Positions 42,938 to 50,717 of a stretch of 64,000 nucleotides of DNA are shown here, piece after piece. Origin of the DNA: Stigmatella aurantiaca DW4/3-1 (GTDB lineage: Bacteria > Myxococcota > Myxococcia > Myxococcales > Myxococcaceae). The position numbers were made by a program, and so were the translations under genes. Position 1 is the stretch's first letter; the number at the start of each line of letters is the position of its first letter. The stretch is from positions 4,359,501 through 4,423,500 of the forward strand of contig NC_014623.1 of the NCBI RefSeq assembly GCF_000165485.1. Direction: 5' to 3'. Below the pieces are notes generated by a model that did not search any database, was not told the DNA's origin, and was given only the letters and a program-made list of their open reading frames with translations.

Positions 42938-43755
42938 TAGGCCGAGACGCGGTAGCTGCCCAGGACGCGGAACGAGCGGCACAGGAGCGCCGCCTCGTCG
43001 AGGGCCGCGGCCACGCTGGGCTCCTCCTGGGAGCCCTCCACATCGAGGCAGAAGACATACTCCCAGGGGCGCCGCCTCGGCCGTGACTCCACCCGGGTCA
43101 CACTCAGGCCGCGCGTGGCGAACGCGCCGAGCACCCGGTGGAGCACGCCGGGGTTGTTCTCGAGGGTGAAGGCCACCGCGGTTTTGCTCTGGGCGCCCGG
43201 TTGAGAGGGAACGGCGCCCATCGAGACGAACCGGGTGTGGTTGTCTGGTGCGTCCTCGATGCCTTCGAGGAGCACCTCCAGGCCGTAGAGTTCCGCCGCG
43301 ATGCGGCTGGCGATGGCGGCGGTGCGTGGAGGGGCCAGCTCCGCGACGCGCCGGGCGCTCCCCGCGGTGTCAGCCTCCGCCACGGGGGTGATGCCGTGCT
43401 GGCGAAGGAAGGTGGCACACTGTGCCAGGGCCTGGGGATGGGACAGGGCGCGCTCGAGCTCGGCCAGCTTCCGGCCCGGAGGGACGAGCAGGCAGTGCCG
43501 GATGGGCAGCGCGAGCTCGCCGGTGATGGGCTGAGTGAACTCCAGCAGCAGATCCACGTTCTCCGTGACCGAGCCCGCCAGGGAGTTCTCCACCGGCACC
43601 ACGCCCCCGTGCACGTGACCCTCCACGATGGCCTCGAAGACGGAGCGGAAGGAGGGTTGGGGCACGGCCTCCACGTCCGGGCCATAGAGGGCGCGCGTGG
43701 CTTGCTCTCCGTAGGCGCCGTGCTCTCCCTGAAAGGCGATCCGCAGCTCACTCAT
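42934..43755 (-). CDS. pheA: Prephenate dehydratase (monofunctional, with ACT domain)
   Basis: Prephenate dehydratase converting prephenate to phenylpyruvate, 273 residues. The substrate domain has IAFQGEHGAYGEQA at the start, VPVENSLAGSVTENVDLL, LSHPQALAQC and the catalytic HTRF (174-176 TRF). A C-terminal ACT domain (about 190-270) with the Phe-binding ESRP motif makes it feedback-sensitive. No chorismate mutase domain. Its start overlaps the stop of the upstream chorismate mutase-prephenate dehydratase by 8 nt. Why the operon encodes two dehydratases is unclear; this one is a shorter paralog. Confidence 0.92.
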   Translation of the reverse strand: MSELRIAFQGEHGAYGEQATRALYGPDVEAVPQPSFRSVFEAIVEGHVHGGVVPVENSLAGSVTENVDLLLEFTQPITGELALPIRHCLLVPPGRKLAELERALSHPQALAQCATFLRQHGITPVAEADTAGSARRVAELAPPRTAAIASRIAAELYGLEVLLEGIEDAPDNHTRFVSMGAVPSQPGAQSKTAVAFTLENNPGVLHRVLGAFATRGLSVTRVESRPRRRPWEYVFCLDVEGSQEEPSVAAALDEAALLCRSFRVLGSYRVSAY

Positions 43756-44899
43756 GAAGGCCTTCCACCCGGGGATAGGTTCCCAGCACCCGCATGGACG
43801 AGGTGAGCGGCTGGAGATCCTGGAGCGCCGCGACGAGGGGCGCATCGGCCGCGTGCCCCTCCAGGTCCAGGTAGAAGCGGTACCGCCAGGGCTCTCCAGG
43901 GATGGGGCGTGACTCCAGCTTGGCCAGGTTCACCCCGCGCTGGGACAGGGCGGTCAGGACCTTTCCCAACGTTCCAGGCCGGTGCTCCAGCACCACCATC
44001 AGGGACGTCTTGCAGTTCGCCTCCGCGGGGATGGGCGAGGCCTCGCGGCTCACCTCCACGAAACGGGTGTAGTTGCCAGCCGCGTGCTGGATGTCCCGCA
44101 CGAGCACTTCCAGCCCGAAGCGCTGGGCGGCGGTGTCGCTGGCGATGGCCGCCACGGTGGGATCGTTGCGCTCGCGGACCTTCAGCGCCGCGCCACTGGT
44201 GTCGTACTCGGGCGTGGGGCGGATCCACGGCACCTTGCGCAGGAAGGCCTCGCACTGCGAGAGCGCCTGGGGGTGGGAGATGACGGTCCGGATGTCCTCC
44301 AGCCTCGCGCCGGGCAGGCCGAGCAAGCGGTGATACACTTGGCTCACCAGCTCTCCGGTGATGAACGCGCCCCCCTCGGCCAGCAGATCATACGTCTCGT
44401 TCATGCTGCCCGCGGAGGTGTTCTCGATGGGCAGCAGGGCGACATCCAGCGTGCCCCGGCGCAGGGCATCCAGCACTTCGCGGCCCGTCTCCATGCCGGT
44501 GAGCAGGACGCCGCCGTTGCGCCCCCTGTAGCGCTGGCGCGCGGCCAGGTGGCTGTAGGAGCCTTCGATGCCGGGATAGCCCACGCGAAGGGGCGTGGTG
44601 TCCAGCCGCTGGATGAGCGACTGCTGCCGGGAGACGGACATGTCCATGATGAGGCGGTAGATGCGCTCGATCTCATGCGGGTCCAACCCGTGGGCCGTCG
44701 CCACCTCGCGGACCTTGTGCAGCACCATCTCTTCCCGGGGCGGGTCCCGGAGGGGAGAGGCATCGGCCAGCTTCGTCCGCGCGATGTCGTCCGCCAGGCT
44801 CATCCTCCGGCGGAGGGCGTCCATGATTTCCGTGTCGATGCGCTCGATGTCCGCGCGGAGTTGGTTGATGTCCGGAAGATCTGACATATGCAAAGACAT
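43748..44899 (-). CDS. pheA: Chorismate mutase / prephenate dehydratase (P-protein)
   Basis: Bifunctional P-protein of 383 residues. The AroQ-type chorismate mutase (about 8-95) has the helical motif INQLRADIERIDTEIMDALR with active-site Arg residues. The prephenate dehydratase domain (about 104-285) has VGYPGIEGSYSHLAA, ALLPIENTSAGSMNETYDLL, ISHPQALSQCEAFL and the catalytic TRF at 278-280. The ACT domain (about 295-380) has the ESRP allosteric motif. It makes phenylpyruvate from chorismate. The start at 44899 forms a TAATG overlap with the stop of the EVE gene, giving translational coupling; ATG 44887 is an alternative. Confidence 0.93.
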   Translation of the reverse strand: MSLHMSDLPDINQLRADIERIDTEIMDALRRRMSLADDIARTKLADASPLRDPPREEMVLHKVREVATAHGLDPHEIERIYRLIMDMSVSRQQSLIQRLDTTPLRVGYPGIEGSYSHLAARQRYRGRNGGVLLTGMETGREVLDALRRGTLDVALLPIENTSAGSMNETYDLLAEGGAFITGELVSQVYHRLLGLPGARLEDIRTVISHPQALSQCEAFLRKVPWIRPTPEYDTSGAALKVRERNDPTVAAIASDTAAQRFGLEVLVRDIQHAAGNYTRFVEVSREASPIPAEANCKTSLMVVLEHRPGTLGKVLTALSQRGVNLAKLESRPIPGEPWRYRFYLDLEGHAADAPLVAALQDLQPLTSSMRVLGTYPRVEGLHE

Positions 44900-45342
44900 T
44901 AGCTGGATTGGGCAGGGTTCGGCAGCATTGTCTCGCCCAATTTCAGGATGAGTTTGAAGTGCTTGGCGGTGACGGCGGCCACGCTCAGCCGCCCCCGGGT
45001 GATGAGTGGAAAGTCTTTCAATGCGGGCGTCTTCTTGAGGGTGGCCAACGCCACGGGGGTGTTGAGCGCCACCACGGGGCCCACGCTCACGGAGGCCCAG
45101 TCCTCGCTGGGGGCCGTCGGGTCTGGGCCTGCGCCGGTGAGGACCTGGGCCACGCCCACCACGGCCTTGCCCTCGTTCGAGTGGTAGTAGAGGCACAGGT
45201 CCCCGGCCTTCATGGCCCGGAGGTTGTTGCGTGCTTCGAAGTTGCGCACCCCTGTCCATTCCGTCTGACCGTCCCGCTCGAGCTGGGCATATGCGTAGAC
45301 GGACGGCTCGCTTTTGATCAGCCAGTACTGGGTCTTCACCAT
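44899..45342 (-). CDS. EVE-domain protein
   Basis: A 147-residue protein made almost wholly of an EVE (PUA-like) domain: YWLIKSEPSVYAY, EWTGVRNFEARNNLRAMKAGDLCLYYHS, KAVVGVAQV and a C-terminal KLGETMLPNP tail. EVE proteins such as human THYN1 bind modified bases in DNA or RNA. It is co-oriented with the pheA pair; its stop codon overlaps the P-protein start in TAATG. The functional link to phenylalanine synthesis is not obvious, and the coupling may be incidental. Confidence 0.9.
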   Translation of the reverse strand: MVKTQYWLIKSEPSVYAYAQLERDGQTEWTGVRNFEARNNLRAMKAGDLCLYYHSNEGKAVVGVAQVLTGAGPDPTAPSEDWASVSVGPVVALNTPVALATLKKTPALKDFPLITRGRLSVAAVTAKHFKLILKLGETMLPNPAQSS

Positions 45343-45373
45343 GGCGGCGCACTCTACCCGTACGGTAGGCGGA

Positions 45374-45397
45374 GGCGAGGCCTCGGTAGGCCTCGCC
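45374..45397 (-). terminator. Perfect hairpin after the glycogen debranching gene
   Basis: GGCGAGGCCT (45374-45383) and AGGCCTCGCC (45388-45397) form a perfect 10-bp stem with a CGGT tetraloop, 11 nt after the stop of the debranching gene on the minus strand. There is no T-run, so Rho-independent termination is likely only in part. Confidence 0.45.
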
Positions 45398-45408
45398 CGC
45401 CCAGCCCG

Positions 45409-47445
45409 TCAGGTGACGTGGGTCTTCAGGAAGACGCGCAGGGCCTCCGCCACGCTCCAGGCCTGGGCGATGCACCCTCTGGGCCGGTAGGGCGCCGTGG
45501 CATCGAAGATCTCGCTGATTTGCCCCACGCCCCCGTGCTCGAGGTGGTGCTCCAGGCCCACCAGCAGGGCACGGGCCGCCTGGATGTCCGGATTCACCTT
45601 CAGCGTCGCGTCGATGTAGTGGCCGATGAGCCAGCCCCACACCGTGCCCTGGTGGTACGCCGCGTCCCGGGCGCGCAGGTCGCCATCGTACGTCGCCTTG
45701 TAGTCCGGGTGTCCGGGCGCCAGGCTCCGCAGCCCCACCGGGGTGAGCAGCTCATCGTGCACGATCTTGATCACCGCATCCCACCGCTCCCGCCTCAGCA
45801 CGGGGAACCGCAGGGAGATGGCGAAGACCTGGTTGGGCCGGATGGCCGGATCGTCCCGTCCATCCTCTCCATCCAGCACGTCGAAGAGGCAGTTCGTCGC
45901 CGGGTTCCAGAAGCGCTTGTTGAAGCTGCCATACACCCGCTCCGCCGCCCCCATGTAGGGTTTGGGATCGCCGTCCAGACGCTCGGCCCACATGGCCATC
46001 AGCCGGAGCGCGTTGAACCAGAGGGCGTTGATCTCCACCGCCTTGCCTCGCCGGGGAGTCACCACCCAGCCGTCCACCTTGGCATCCATCCAGGTGAGCT
46101 GGTAGCCCTCGGCGCCTTGCCGGAGCAGTCCGTCCGCGGGGTCCACGCCGATGTGGAACCGTGTGCCCCGCTGGTGGCGCTCCACGATGCCCGCCAGCGT
46201 GGGAAAGAGGTCCTTCAACAAGGCCTCGTCCCCCGTGGTCTCGACATAGCGGTCCACCGCGTGGAAGAACCAGAGCGTGGCGTCCGCCGTGTGGTACACG
46301 CCCTCGTTCTCCCCATCCGGGAAGTAGTTGGGGATGAGGCCGTCCTTCACGTAGTGCTGGAAGGTGCGCAGGATGGCGGCGGCTTCCCGGTACCGGCCCG
46401 TGCTCAAGGTGAGGCCCGCATGGGAGATCATCGTGTCGCGGCCCCAGTCGGTGAACCAGTGGTAGCCGGCGATGACGCTGCGCGAGTCCTGGCCGATGGA
46501 GTGTGCCCAGGCATCGTCCGTGGGGCGTGTCGGATCGATGATGAACTGATCGGCCGCCAGCACCAGCCGCGCGGGAATCCCCGCGCGGGCCTCCGCCGGA
46601 GCGCGGCTCAGCAGCTTCCGCTCCCGCTCCTGTTCCAGCTCGAACGCCTGCACCGGATCCCGGTCGAGCGTCCAGATCTCGTCCGTGGTGACCCCCAGCG
46701 CGAGGATGCCACCCTGGCTCACGCTGCACTCGAAATAGCCCGGGCTGTGCTGGACCTCCTGGTGGTCGTACCCCCGGGACTTCTCCGTCCGGAAGAACAA
46801 AGGCGGTGATGTCTGGCTCAGGCCCACGAAGGGGGTGACGCAGTCAGAATAGACGCGCATGCGCAGGGGCGGGGCGTCCGGGATGGCTTGCATCTCCACG
46901 AGCGACCCCTGGAGGCGGACAATCGGGTCATGAGACCGGCGGGTGAGGGGACCATCGTGGGGGCGCATCACCGGAAAGGGGCGCAGCCGCAAGGTGACCG
47001 CGGGTCCAGACACATGCTCCCATACGATGAAGAGCGTGTTCTGGCCGTGCACCATCATCAGTTTGCGGCGCAGCCTCGAGGGGCCCAGCGCGTAATCCCA
47101 GACAGGAATCAGCCCATCCAAGGCGAAGCCTCGGAGCGAGGCCGCCCCCTCTTGAAGGAGATGGCCATCCGCATGCTCTTCGATCGAGAGGGGGAACGTC
47201 TGCCCCTCCACCCGGGCCTCTTCCACCAGCCGAGCGAGCAGGACGGTCCTCCCGCGTCCTGGCAGGTTGGGGGTGAACAACCCGTGGTAGCGGCGGGTAT
47301 TGCAACCCGCGACGGTGCCGGAGGCGTACCCTCCGCGCCCATTGGTGACGAGCCACTCCCGCGTCATCACTTCAGACACTTCCGGACCTTGGGGCCAGTC
47401 GAATCCCAGGCGTGGCAAGGCAGGGGGGGTATCCACTGGGGTCAC
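45409..47445 (-). CDS. Glycogen debranching enzyme (amylo-alpha-1,6-glucosidase, GH133)
   Basis: Debranching enzyme of 678 residues. The N-terminal GDE domain (about 25-290) has WLVTNGRGGYASGTVAGCNTRRYHGLF. The C-terminal glucosidase domain (about 310-670) has the signature YHWFTDWGRDTMISHAGLTL near residue 330 with its acidic catalytic residue, plus GKAVEINALWFNALRLMA. It hydrolyses alpha-1,6 branch points of glycogen or related glucans. Its start overlaps the stop of treZ by 4 nt, so both are translated together. A pairing with trehalose synthesis from glycogen fits. Confidence 0.92.
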   Translation of the reverse strand: MTPVDTPPALPRLGFDWPQGPEVSEVMTREWLVTNGRGGYASGTVAGCNTRRYHGLFTPNLPGRGRTVLLARLVEEARVEGQTFPLSIEEHADGHLLQEGAASLRGFALDGLIPVWDYALGPSRLRRKLMMVHGQNTLFIVWEHVSGPAVTLRLRPFPVMRPHDGPLTRRSHDPIVRLQGSLVEMQAIPDAPPLRMRVYSDCVTPFVGLSQTSPPLFFRTEKSRGYDHQEVQHSPGYFECSVSQGGILALGVTTDEIWTLDRDPVQAFELEQERERKLLSRAPAEARAGIPARLVLAADQFIIDPTRPTDDAWAHSIGQDSRSVIAGYHWFTDWGRDTMISHAGLTLSTGRYREAAAILRTFQHYVKDGLIPNYFPDGENEGVYHTADATLWFFHAVDRYVETTGDEALLKDLFPTLAGIVERHQRGTRFHIGVDPADGLLRQGAEGYQLTWMDAKVDGWVVTPRRGKAVEINALWFNALRLMAMWAERLDGDPKPYMGAAERVYGSFNKRFWNPATNCLFDVLDGEDGRDDPAIRPNQVFAISLRFPVLRRERWDAVIKIVHDELLTPVGLRSLAPGHPDYKATYDGDLRARDAAYHQGTVWGWLIGHYIDATLKVNPDIQAARALLVGLEHHLEHGGVGQISEIFDATAPYRPRGCIAQAWSVAEALRVFLKTHVT

Positions 47446-49331
47446 GGTTTCGTCTCCTCATCACCCGTCAACACGAGCGCAGTCTGTCCAGGAATGTGCA
47501 TCCGTCCTGCTTCCGGGAGTGCTGGGGCTCCCATTCCCCCGTAGCGGACGTGCTCTGAAGACAGAAGGAGCCGCCAGATTTTTCCCGACATCGGCGCAAG
47601 AAGGGGTTCGGGGCAGGGCTCCAAGTCCATCCCCGTGCCCAGGTTGAGCAAGAGCAGGCGGTCGCCCTCCTGGCCGGTGCCGAAGTAGCGCAGCACCAAG
47701 GCCGTGGGGGAGAGCACCGCCCCCGCGATGCGGCTGGGGTCCTGCGCGGCCAGCACCGGGTCCTCGCGGCGCAGCCGCAGGAGGTCCTGGTGCAAGGCCA
47801 GGGCTTCCCGGTTTCGCTCCCGCTCGGCCCAGTTCAACTTGGAGGCTTGGAACGCCTCTTCTCCGATGGGGACCTGGTGCCCTTCTTCCTCGATGGCGTG
47901 CCGGGCACTCGAAAACTGGGAGAGAAACGCGTTTCGTCCCTTGTGGACCAGCTTCTGAAGTTCGGGCTTGTGGTCCACGAAGTACAGAAACGGACTGGAG
48001 GCGAAGAACTCCTGTCCCATGAACACCATGGGGGTTTGGGGCAAGAGCAGAAGCAAGGTCGTCAGGGCCCGCGCCCGGGCCTGGCCGGCACACATGTGGA
48101 GCCGCTGGCCGCGAAGGGTGTTGGCGAGCTGGTCGTGGTTCTGCAGGTAGAACAGGATGCGCTCGGGTGGGATGCGCAGCAGGGGCGAGCCGCGGCGCTT
48201 CTTCTGCCAGCGGTAGTACTGCCCTTGGTACAGGGAGTTGCGCAACGCACACGACAGCAGCTCCTGGGCGGTGCCCTGGTAGTCCATGAGGTAGGCCTCG
48301 GAGCGCCCCAGGGCGGCCACCCGCGCGGAGTGGTGGAAATCATCTACCCACAGACCGTCCGCGCCGTTCCCTCCCTGGGTCTCCGAAGTCACAATCCGCG
48401 CATCCTGCGGCTCGTTCTCGGCGATGAGGAGGATGTTCCGCGAGCCCGCGGCCTTGCGCGTCCGCTCCACCAGTTCCGTCACGATGTGCTTGGGCGAGGC
48501 GTCGTAGAGGCTCTGCGTGGCGTCCAGCCGCAGCCCATCGAAGCGATACTCGGACACCCAGTGACAGGCGTTCTGGATGAAGAACTCGCGCGAGGGGCCC
48601 GCTGCCTCCCCATCATCGAAGTTGGTGGGGTCGCCCCACTCGTTGGGGTACTTCGGGTTGAAGTAGCCCTTGGAGAACTGGGCCAGGTAGTTCCCGTCCG
48701 GACCCAGGTGGTTGTAGACGACGTCCAGGAGCATGCCGAGCTCCAGCCGGTGGGCTTCGTCCACCAGCCGCCGGAGGTCATCCGGCTCCCCATACATGGC
48801 ACAGGGCGCGAACAGCGCCACCCCGTCGTAGCCCCAGTTGAAGCGGCCCGGGAAGGTGTGCAGCGGCATCAGCTCCACCACCGTGATGCCCAGCTCCTTC
48901 AGGTGGGGCAGCTTGGCGGCCGCGGCCGCGTACGTTCCCTCCGGCGTGAACGTGCCGACATGGAGCTCGTAGAAGACGTGTCCCCGCATGGAGGACAATC
49001 CTCGCCACCCCGTGTGCTTCCAGGGGTAACGGCGGAAGTCCACGACGCGCGATGGCCCATGAGGGCCCTCTGGCTGAAAGCGCGAACATGGATCCGGAAA
49101 GACGTCCCCGCTGTCCAGGCGGTACTTGTAGAGCGCGCCCACCGGTACCGGGAGCGTCGCCTCGAAGTAGCCTCCCGCGGCCCGTTCCAGCGGCAGGTAC
49201 CGCAAGCCCCCTGGCTCGAGCAGACAGACGTCGACGCGGCGGCGCTGGGGCGCCCATACCCGGAAGCGGGTTCGTCCCTCTTCCAGAGGGATGGCTCCCA
49301 AGGCAGGTAGAACCTGTGTGGTGGATCCCAA
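47442..49331 (-). CDS. treZ: Malto-oligosyltrehalose trehalohydrolase (TreZ)
   Basis: TreZ of 629 residues: releases trehalose from maltooligosyltrehalose (TreY product). An N-terminal E-set/CBM48 domain (about 12-105) has FRVWAPQRRRVDVCLLEPG. The GH13 barrel contains DVVYNHLGPDGNY (about 203-215), the nucleophile Asp270 in FDGLRLDATQSL, Glu305 in LLIAENEP, and LQNHDQLANT. A C-terminal beta domain ends the protein. No treY lies in the window; the debranching enzyme encoded next (4-nt overlap) would supply linear glucan. Trehalose is an osmo- and spore-protectant in myxobacteria. About 190 bp of untranslated DNA lie upstream. Confidence 0.93.
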   Translation of the reverse strand: MGSTTQVLPALGAIPLEEGRTRFRVWAPQRRRVDVCLLEPGGLRYLPLERAAGGYFEATLPVPVGALYKYRLDSGDVFPDPCSRFQPEGPHGPSRVVDFRRYPWKHTGWRGLSSMRGHVFYELHVGTFTPEGTYAAAAAKLPHLKELGITVVELMPLHTFPGRFNWGYDGVALFAPCAMYGEPDDLRRLVDEAHRLELGMLLDVVYNHLGPDGNYLAQFSKGYFNPKYPNEWGDPTNFDDGEAAGPSREFFIQNACHWVSEYRFDGLRLDATQSLYDASPKHIVTELVERTRKAAGSRNILLIAENEPQDARIVTSETQGGNGADGLWVDDFHHSARVAALGRSEAYLMDYQGTAQELLSCALRNSLYQGQYYRWQKKRRGSPLLRIPPERILFYLQNHDQLANTLRGQRLHMCAGQARARALTTLLLLLPQTPMVFMGQEFFASSPFLYFVDHKPELQKLVHKGRNAFLSQFSSARHAIEEEGHQVPIGEEAFQASKLNWAERERNREALALHQDLLRLRREDPVLAAQDPSRIAGAVLSPTALVLRYFGTGQEGDRLLLLNLGTGMDLEPCPEPLLAPMSGKIWRLLLSSEHVRYGGMGAPALPEAGRMHIPGQTALVLTGDEETKP

Positions 49332-49525
49332 GAAACCCCTCCGGCGAAAGACGCTCCCGGAAGAGAGGGTGGGGGCTCTGGGGACAAGGGTGAAGCACTG
49401 GCCGGTGTCACATCGGGCCCTCGTCTGAGTGCCTGCTCCCCACTCAGCGCTGGCGCACCGGCTGTCCGCTGGCCGTCAGAGCGGAAACTCTTACCGGTAC
49501 CGGCGGCCTTGCACGGGCTGGAAGG

Positions 49526-49747
49526 CTAGGCCTCCTTGGCCATGGTTCCTTCGGGCACCGACTCCCGGGACTGGAGCATCGCGCTGCTGGCGTAGAGGCT
49601 CACGCCGACCATGCTCAGCACCGCCGCCTCCGCCAGGGGGCCGATCACCGCGCCCATCACCGCCATCACGCCCCCGCCCGCCATGAACGCCGCCACCATC
49701 GCCGCCGCCACCTTACGCATCGAACGCTCCTGGTCTTCAGGGCTCAT
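49526..49747 (-). CDS. Small hydrophobic membrane protein
   Basis: A 73-residue protein not recognised as a known family. A short charged start MSPEDQERSMRK is followed by two hydrophobic helices with a glycine-rich turn (VAAAMVAAFMAGGGVMAVMGAVIGPLAEAAVLSMVGVSLYA, about 14-52). The glycines at fours (GGG, MGAVIG) resemble glycine-zipper packing. ATG 49747 is preferred over GTG 49750. It lies between treZ and the exo operon on the opposite strand to exo and is probably real by codon bias, but it could be spurious. Confidence 0.55.
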   Translation of the reverse strand: MSPEDQERSMRKVAAAMVAAFMAGGGVMAVMGAVIGPLAEAAVLSMVGVSLYASSAMLQSRESVPEGTMAKEA

Positions 49748-50093
49748 CACCCTGTCTTCGTTGCACGCAGGTTCTCTTCAATCCATGTGCCAGGCCATCG
49801 CGCGAAAGGAGGGATCATCTGTTGACCACCGAGAGGAAACTTTTTCCCAAGCGGGAGGGGGAGCGACTGCAAAGGGGGAGCGGATCAGCCGTTACCTGTC
49901 AGAAATTTTTCCCGGTCCGCAGGGCCATCCCGCAGTGGGCATTTCGTAACCATCGATGATCCATTGGTTTTCTCTACCCGGAAGCTTGGCACAGCGGGTG
50001 CTTAGGCATTCGCGCCGAAGCCATGTGCCTCTTGCTTCCGTATGGGGGGGAGAGATGGCTTGGAAACACGTCGTCACTGAGGAGAAGAGAACG
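49748..50093 (+). other. Upstream region of the exo operon
   Basis: About 345 bp without a recognised gene, AT-richer than the neighbourhood. It contains the sigma-54 promoter (49986-50003) and an 80-nt leader before the first exo gene. Enhancer sites for a sigma-54 activator would be expected 80-200 bp upstream, in 49780-49900; no clear paired palindrome was identified by eye. Confidence 0.6.
49986..50003 (+). promoter_or_regulatory. Sigma-54 (-24/-12) promoter of the exo operon
   Basis: TTGGCACAGCGGGTGCTT: the GG of the -24 element (49988-49989) and the GC of the -12 element (50000-50001) are separated by exactly 10 nt, as in consensus TGGCAC-N5-TTGC. The -24 box is perfect (TTGGCAC); the -12 box has one mismatch (GTGCTT). 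Transcription would start near 50012, about 80 nt before the first start codon. This fits knowledge that the exo operon of Myxococcus is developmentally activated by an NtrC-like enhancer-binding protein. Confidence 0.65.
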
Positions 50094-50666
50094 ATGAGCA
50101 AGACTCGGGTGAGGCTCTGGGCGGTGGTGGGCGGTCTGCTCCTGGCGGGATGCTCCCACAAGCCCGCATTGAAGGTAGATAACTCGGATCAGCCGTACCG
50201 CATCGGGCGCGAGGACGTGCTGGACATCGCCGTGTGGCGGGATGGAGACCTTTCTCGCACCTTGCCGGTTCGTCCAGATGGCTACATCTCCATGCCCATG
50301 ACGGGGGATGTCCTGGCCGCGGGCAAGACGCCGACCGAATTGGGCGAGGAGATCAAGGAACGTCTCAAGCCCTACGTTCAGGAGCCGCGCGTGACGGTCA
50401 TCCTCCGGGAGGTGAACAGCAGCCGCGTGTTCGTCACCGGTGAGGTGGCTCACCCCGGCGCTTATCCGCTCCGGGGGCGCGTGTCGCTCATTCAGGCGAT
50501 CGCGCTGGCGGGTGGCTTCACGGACTTCGCCAACTCGAACGGCATCGTCGTCATCCGCAACGATGGCCCAGAGGGGCAGATCCCCGTGCGTTACAGCGAT
50601 CTGGTCTCGCCGAAGGACACCCAGGAACTCTTCCTGCGTCCGGGGGACACCATCGTTGTTCCGTGA
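50094..50666 (+). CDS. exoA: Outer-membrane polysaccharide export lipoprotein (Wza/ExoA-like)
   Basis: A 190-residue OPX-family lipoprotein with lipobox LLAGC (Cys about 20). The poly-export domain (about 30-110) reads YRIGREDVLDIAVWRDGDLSRTLPVRPDGYISMPMTGDVLAAG, and a SLBB-like domain (about 115-185) has VFVTGEVAHPGAYPLRG and ends LRPGDTIVVP. It lacks a C-terminal outer-membrane helix, so it needs a partner barrel, presumably the next gene. It begins a nine-gene operon syntenic with exoA-I (spore-coat polysaccharide) of M. xanthus. The start at 50094 sits at the signal peptide. Confidence 0.93.
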   Translation: MSKTRVRLWAVVGGLLLAGCSHKPALKVDNSDQPYRIGREDVLDIAVWRDGDLSRTLPVRPDGYISMPMTGDVLAAGKTPTELGEEIKERLKPYVQEPRVTVILREVNSSRVFVTGEVAHPGAYPLRGRVSLIQAIALAGGFTDFANSNGIVVIRNDGPEGQIPVRYSDLVSPKDTQELFLRPGDTIVVP

Positions 50667-50717
50667 GCCGGTGGGTGAGGAGCACAAGGCAGTGGGCGAA
50701 GGGGATGGGCGAGGAGG

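Noticed and set aside
47790-49310. 506-codon plus-strand open frame opposite treZ
   Set aside because: The minus strand has all GH13 regions; this frame is a shadow.
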